NCBI GenBank assembly: GCA_017533825.1
Contig: JAFWIE010000035.1
Location: 1 to 64,000, forward strand
Length of the DNA: 64,000 bases
Origin: Atopobiaceae bacterium
GTDB lineage: Bacteria; Actinomycetota; Coriobacteriia; Coriobacteriales; Atopobiaceae
Direction: 5' to 3'
Positions 60,599 through 64,000 of this stretch are shown here, piece by piece. The notes under the pieces are model-generated. The model worked only from the letters and a program-made list of their open reading frames with translations. It had not been told where the DNA came from and did no database searches. Position 1 is the stretch's first letter; every line of letters starts with the position of its first letter. Both the position numbers and the translations under genes were made by a program.

Positions 60599-62056
60599 TT
60601 AGCGCACCTGTGCCACAGTGATCATGTTGGTGGACGAGACGTAGTTATCGTCGAAGGGGGTGGTGGCAGGATCGCCTGCCATCACGACTACGAGGTCGCC
60701 CTCCTGGGCAAACCCGAGCAAGTGCGCCGTCTTGATGGCGTTGTAGCAGGCGTCGATATGGGTCTCCTGCTCCTTGATGAGAACTCCGTACACGCCCCAG
60801 TAGAAGCACGTGCGCAAGATGGCCTTCTCCTGGGACGAGAACGCGTAGATGGGAAGGTGCGGTCGCGATGCCGAGACGAGACGCGGGGTGCGGCCCGTGT
60901 GCGTCGGACAGAGGATGCAGGTCGCACTCACGGCATCGGCGATGCGTACGGACGAGCGACCGATGGTGGTGTTGACGTTGCGAATGCCCTTGCGGTGAGG
61001 CACTTGATCGCGCTCCTCGCGGTACTTCTCGGTCTCCAGACAAATAGAGGCCATCGTATTTACGGCTTCCACGGGATAACGGCCAGCTGCGGTCTCGCCA
61101 CTAAGCATGACGGCGCTCGTGCCATCATAGATGGCGTTGGCGACGTCGGTGACCTCGGCGCGGGTGGGAAGCGGATTGTGGATCATGGAGTCGAGCATCT
61201 GGGTGGCGGTGATGACGGGCTTGTAGTTCTCGTTGCAGAAGCGAATGATGGTTTTCTGCACATGAGGAATCTGCTCGAAGGGAATCTCGACTCCGAGGTC
61301 GCCGCGCGCGACCATGATGCCGTCGGATGCCAAGGCGATGCTCTTGTAGTTCTCCACGGCGAGCGTGCACTCGATCTTTGAGAATATCAGCACATCGCTA
61401 GCGTGGCAGCCTTGGCAAATCTCGCGAATCTCCTCGACGGCTTCCGCATTGCGGATGAAGGAGGCGGCAATGGCATCGATGCCTAGCTCACAGCCGAACT
61501 CGATGTCGGCGCGGTCCTGGTCGGTAACCGAGGGGAGGCTTACGTCCACGCCGGGCACGTTGACGCCCTTGCGCTCGCTGAGCACGCCGCCGGTCACGAT
61601 GTCGCAGTGGATGTCGGTTCCCTCGACGTGGAGAACCTTGAGCTCGATGAGGCCGTCATCGATGAGGATGCGCGTTCCCGACTCGACATCGAATGGCAGA
61701 CCTTCGTAGCTCACCGAGACGCACTCGGCGGATCCGAGCATGTTGTTGGTGGTAAGAACGATGCGCGAGCCAGCGACGAGCGTCACGGGTTTGTGGTCGA
61801 CGAGTTCGCCGGTGCGAATCTCGGGACCCTTGGTATCGAGCAGGATGGCGACGTGTATCCCGAGCTCTTTGGAGATGCGTCGCACGCGCTCGATGTTCTT
61901 GCGATGATACTCGTGACTGCCGTGCGAGAAGTTGAAGCGGGCGACGTTCATGCCGTTCTGCATGAGACCACGCAGGACGTCATCGTCCTCGGTGGCAGGC
62001 CCCATGGTGCAGACGATCTTGGTCCGCTTGTTGCGCGTATCGATGAAGCTGGTCAT
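60599..62056 (-). CDS. pyk: Pyruvate kinase
   Basis: 485 residues. It contains TKIVCTMGPAT, MNVARFNFSHGSH, LLDTKGPEIRTG, the active-site signature IMVARGDLGVEIP, KPVITATQMLDSM and DGTSAVMLSGETAAGRYPVEAV, all standard. It makes pyruvate and ATP from phosphoenolpyruvate. GAGGAGG precedes the start. A TAGAAT on the minus strand (complement of 62091-62096) may be its -10. It fits with the neighbouring kinase and lactate dehydrogenase genes as fermentative glycolysis. Confidence 0.97.
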   Translation of the reverse strand: MTSFIDTRNKRTKIVCTMGPATEDDDVLRGLMQNGMNVARFNFSHGSHEYHRKNIERVRRISKELGIHVAILLDTKGPEIRTGELVDHKPVTLVAGSRIVLTTNNMLGSAECVSVSYEGLPFDVESGTRILIDDGLIELKVLHVEGTDIHCDIVTGGVLSERKGVNVPGVDVSLPSVTDQDRADIEFGCELGIDAIAASFIRNAEAVEEIREICQGCHASDVLIFSKIECTLAVENYKSIALASDGIMVARGDLGVEIPFEQIPHVQKTIIRFCNENYKPVITATQMLDSMIHNPLPTRAEVTDVANAIYDGTSAVMLSGETAAGRYPVEAVNTMASICLETEKYREERDQVPHRKGIRNVNTTIGRSSVRIADAVSATCILCPTHTGRTPRLVSASRPHLPIYAFSSQEKAILRTCFYWGVYGVLIKEQETHIDACYNAIKTAHLLGFAQEGDLVVVMAGDPATTPFDDNYVSSTNMITVAQVR

Positions 62057-62333
62057 TATGCCTCCTCATTGCAATAAACCATTAGGAAACATTCTACCAG
62101 CGTTTACGGATTAGTATATACCGCTTACCGATTATGCATGAGCCCTGCATGTGCGAAGGAGCCTCAGTCCAAATCCTCGTCATTCGAGGAGATTACACGT
62201 TTGTAGTACTCGAACGAGTCCTTCTTTGGTTGACCGAGAGGTTACCTCTTCTTGCAGAGCCTGCATGACGCAAGGATGTTCGGGGGGATGGTATATTTGG
62301 CTTTGTCCGCGAGATGAGCGAGAGGATCTGCCC

Positions 62334-62566
62334 ATGAATCAATCCGTGGTGTCCGCGTATCGTGCCCTCAACGAAGCACAGAATGCTATTGCGCGGGCAG
62401 ATCACTCGATGAGGCCCTGCAAGAGGGACTCAAGGTCATTCTTACACAGTGTGGCGCGGAGGCGGGTGCGATCTGGTATGCGGACGCAGAGCGTGGCAAC
62501 GTCTTGAGGCCGTTCTTCTGGGTGGGGCATTCCGACCTCACTTCGGACTTGGCAACGTACTTGTGA
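62334..62566 (+). pseudogene. Decayed GAF-domain protein, N-terminal remnant
   Basis: From ATG 62334 the frame reads MNQSVVSAYRALNEAQNAIARADHS. At about 62402 it must shift frame to continue as SLDEALQEGLKVILTQCGAEAGAIWYADAERG and then RPFFWVGHSDLTSDLATYL before a stop at 62564. The shifted part looks like the start of a GAF sensor domain. So one frameshift and a 3' truncation have destroyed the gene. The end runs into the permease remnant. Upstream, 62164-62240 on the minus strand could encode another short remnant ending DSFEYYKRVISSNDEDLD, which I cannot place. Confidence 0.65.
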
Positions 62567-63546
62567 TGGCTTGTGTTGACATGGCGCTCATCTTGGGCTC
62601 TACGTGGCTGGCTATTCATGGCCTGCTTAAGCGCAACGCCATCGATTTGCTTTCTGGGGAGTCCACGGCCAACGTCAAGGAGCGCTTCTACGAGCATACG
62701 AGGCTGTGGAGTCGCATGTCGCTCTTCTCGCAGACGGTGGTCAACAACTGCGTAAACGACACGCGCCGTGTGGTGGCCGCCCTAGTTGGTGTCGTTGGCT
62801 GCACCGCGCTCATCGTCACGGCGGTTACGCTGCTGGGTAACGTTGCATTGAGCTTGATCCGCCACTACGAGGAAGTGTATGAGTTCAATTCCGTCGCCTG
62901 CTTCGACGATGAGGGGGACGGGCAGGCCAAGGCTGCCGCCATGGTGCTTTACGATGAGGGCGTCTACAGCTCGCCCGCCTTCATGCGCCAGCTTCAGGCG
63001 CGCAAGGAGGGCGGATCACGCTCGCTGGTGAGGCTCGTGGTGCCTACGAACGAGCGCGTCTTCAAGAACGTGTATCACGTGATTTCGAGCTCGGGCGGAG
63101 AGGCGGATTTAGAGAAGGATGGGGTGTGGGTCTCGGCTGCCTACGGTGAGCATATGGGCGTTGGCGCAGGAGATCAGGTGACGCTTACCGAGAACACGGG
63201 AAAGACGCATGACTTCACCGTAGCCGGCGTTTTTGACTACTACCTGCTTCGCCAGGAGTTTGTCATGAGCAAGGAGACATCTGCCAGGCAGGCGAAGGCG
63301 TACATATATCGCGACTCCATCGTACTCACGATCATCGGCGTTCTGCTCGGCATCCTGCTTGGCGCTATCGTAGGTGGTTATACGGTGTTTGCGCTCGAAC
63401 CCGATGAGGGCTTCTTCATAAAGAGCTTCTATCCACCGGCAGCGCTCGTGGGCTGCGTGGGAGCGGTCGTGTTTGCGGGCGCAGCCCTCCTGTGGTCGTT
63501 GCGCCGGATTCCGAGGTTTGACCTCACGGACATCAATCGCTTCTGA
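62566..63546 (+). pseudogene. Internally deleted ABC-transporter permease (FtsX/MacB-like) remnant
   Basis: The open frame gives 326 residues from ATG 62566, whereas complete permeases of this type are, from memory, about 1000 residues. The start resembles the middle of such a protein (LAIHGLLKRNAIDLLSGE, then RLWSRMSLFSQTVVNNCVNDTRRVVAALVGVVGCTALIVTAVTL), continuing to VFDYYLLRQEFVMSKET. It then jumps at about 63278 to the last-transmembrane end SARQAKAYIYRDSIVLTIIG and RIPRFDLTDINRF. Both the N-terminal half and an internal block are missing. It could still be translated, but is very unlikely to work. Confidence 0.7.
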
Positions 63547-63728
63547 GTATTGTTCGTGAACTGTCCGGGGCTACCCTCAGACCGCTTGCCCACTGCTGGC
63601 GCTTTGGAGGCATTCCACCATGCCCCGTCTGCCGATAGAATGGCACCGCAAGAGATTGCTTGCGTTAAACTTCAAATATCTGCGTTGTGGGCGTGGCAGG
63701 TAGCCGCGCACGAATGGAAGGAAGATTC

Positions 63729-64000
63729 ATGAAGCTGCTCTTCTTTGGCGCCACGAGCTATGACCGCGAGTCCTTCGACAAGGAGCTTGCGGACTTCCCC
63801 GAGGTCGACATCACCTACACCAAGACGAATCTCACTTGGCGTACGGCCATCATGGCTCAGGGGTATGACGCCGTGTGCGCCTTCGTAAACGCAAACATCA
63901 ACGCGATGGCCGTTGAGATTCTCGCGGGCCTGGGCGTCAAGCACATCCTCATGCGCTGCGCCGGCTTCGACGCCGTCGACCACGTGATGGCCAAGTCGCT
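63729..64000 (+). CDS. D-lactate dehydrogenase-like 2-hydroxyacid dehydrogenase (5' part)
   Basis: 90 residues are visible before the window ends. MKLLFFGATSYDRESFDKEL, then DITYTKTNLTWRTAIMAQGYDAVCAFVNANINAMAVEILAGLGVKHILMRCAGFDAVD, is the N-terminal catalytic half of D-lactate dehydrogenase/2-hydroxyacid dehydrogenase, with the conserved RCAGFDxVD. GGAAGGAAGA precedes the ATG at 63729. The NAD-binding domain and catalytic His lie beyond the window. It probably reduces pyruvate to D-lactate. Confidence 0.85.
   Translation, partial: MKLLFFGATSYDRESFDKELADFPEVDITYTKTNLTWRTAIMAQGYDAVCAFVNANINAMAVEILAGLGVKHILMRCAGFDAVDHVMAKS

Overview
This is a GC-rich bacterial chromosome segment. Gene content and gene order point to an actinobacterium of the class Coriobacteriia, probably the Olsenella/Atopobium group (inference). 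The evidence is a division and cell-wall cluster that runs into ftsZ-yggS-sepF-proC-yggT-divIVA, stand-alone FAD 'fumarate reductase-like' flavoproteins, an arginine deiminase pathway and a tryptophan T-box. I saw no rRNA, tRNA, CRISPR array or intact transposase.

Region by region. 1-384 holds an ordered array of a 24-bp bipartite motif, and a second array of the same motif lies at 34961-35191. 499-16400 is accessory metabolism: an MBL-fold hydrolase; a butyrate kinase-like enzyme with an MFS carrier and a divergent PucR-type regulator; a flavodoxin-fold/zinc-ribbon protein; an RpiR regulator divergent from an orphan PTS IIB-like protein; an FAD oxidoreductase; a YbaK protein; an alpha/beta hydrolase; and a two-gene iron-sulfur/flavin electron-transfer module. 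16611-24521 is a signalling island: a PAS-GGDEF protein, a two-component pair whose response regulator is an HTH-receiver fusion, and a 1315-residue multi-PAS GGDEF/EAL protein.

24590-35956 carries rlmD, a PH-domain membrane protein, a C_GCAxxG protein, ppk and the arginine deiminase genes arcA and arcB. arcA and arcB are split by a nuclease-like gene bracketed by two 94-bp repeats with terminal inverted repeats. Next come a MarR regulator and a small protein that share a cysteine pattern, a near-perfect operator, and a duplicated DUF1294 membrane protein. 36084-40654 holds trpB2 behind a Trp-specific T-box, then pyrG and xerD.

41045-58942 is the dcw cluster: mraZ, rsmH, ftsL-like, ftsI, murF, mraY, murD, ftsW, murG, murC, ftsQ, ftsZ, yggS, sepF, proC, yggT, divIVA. 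Genes are tightly packed, several overlap by 4 bp, and a clear promoter precedes ftsZ. 59033-64000 has a PfkB sugar-phosphate kinase, rnpB, pyk, a graveyard of two decayed genes, and the start of a D-lactate dehydrogenase-like gene. PfkB kinase, pyruvate kinase, lactate dehydrogenase and the arginine deiminase pathway together suggest a fermentative anaerobe.

Four intergenic repeat types recur or stand out: the 24-bp phased motif (two arrays), a GGTCCACTGGGGG hairpin (five copies), the 94-bp inverted-repeat element (two copies) and a 155-bp nested palindrome (one copy).
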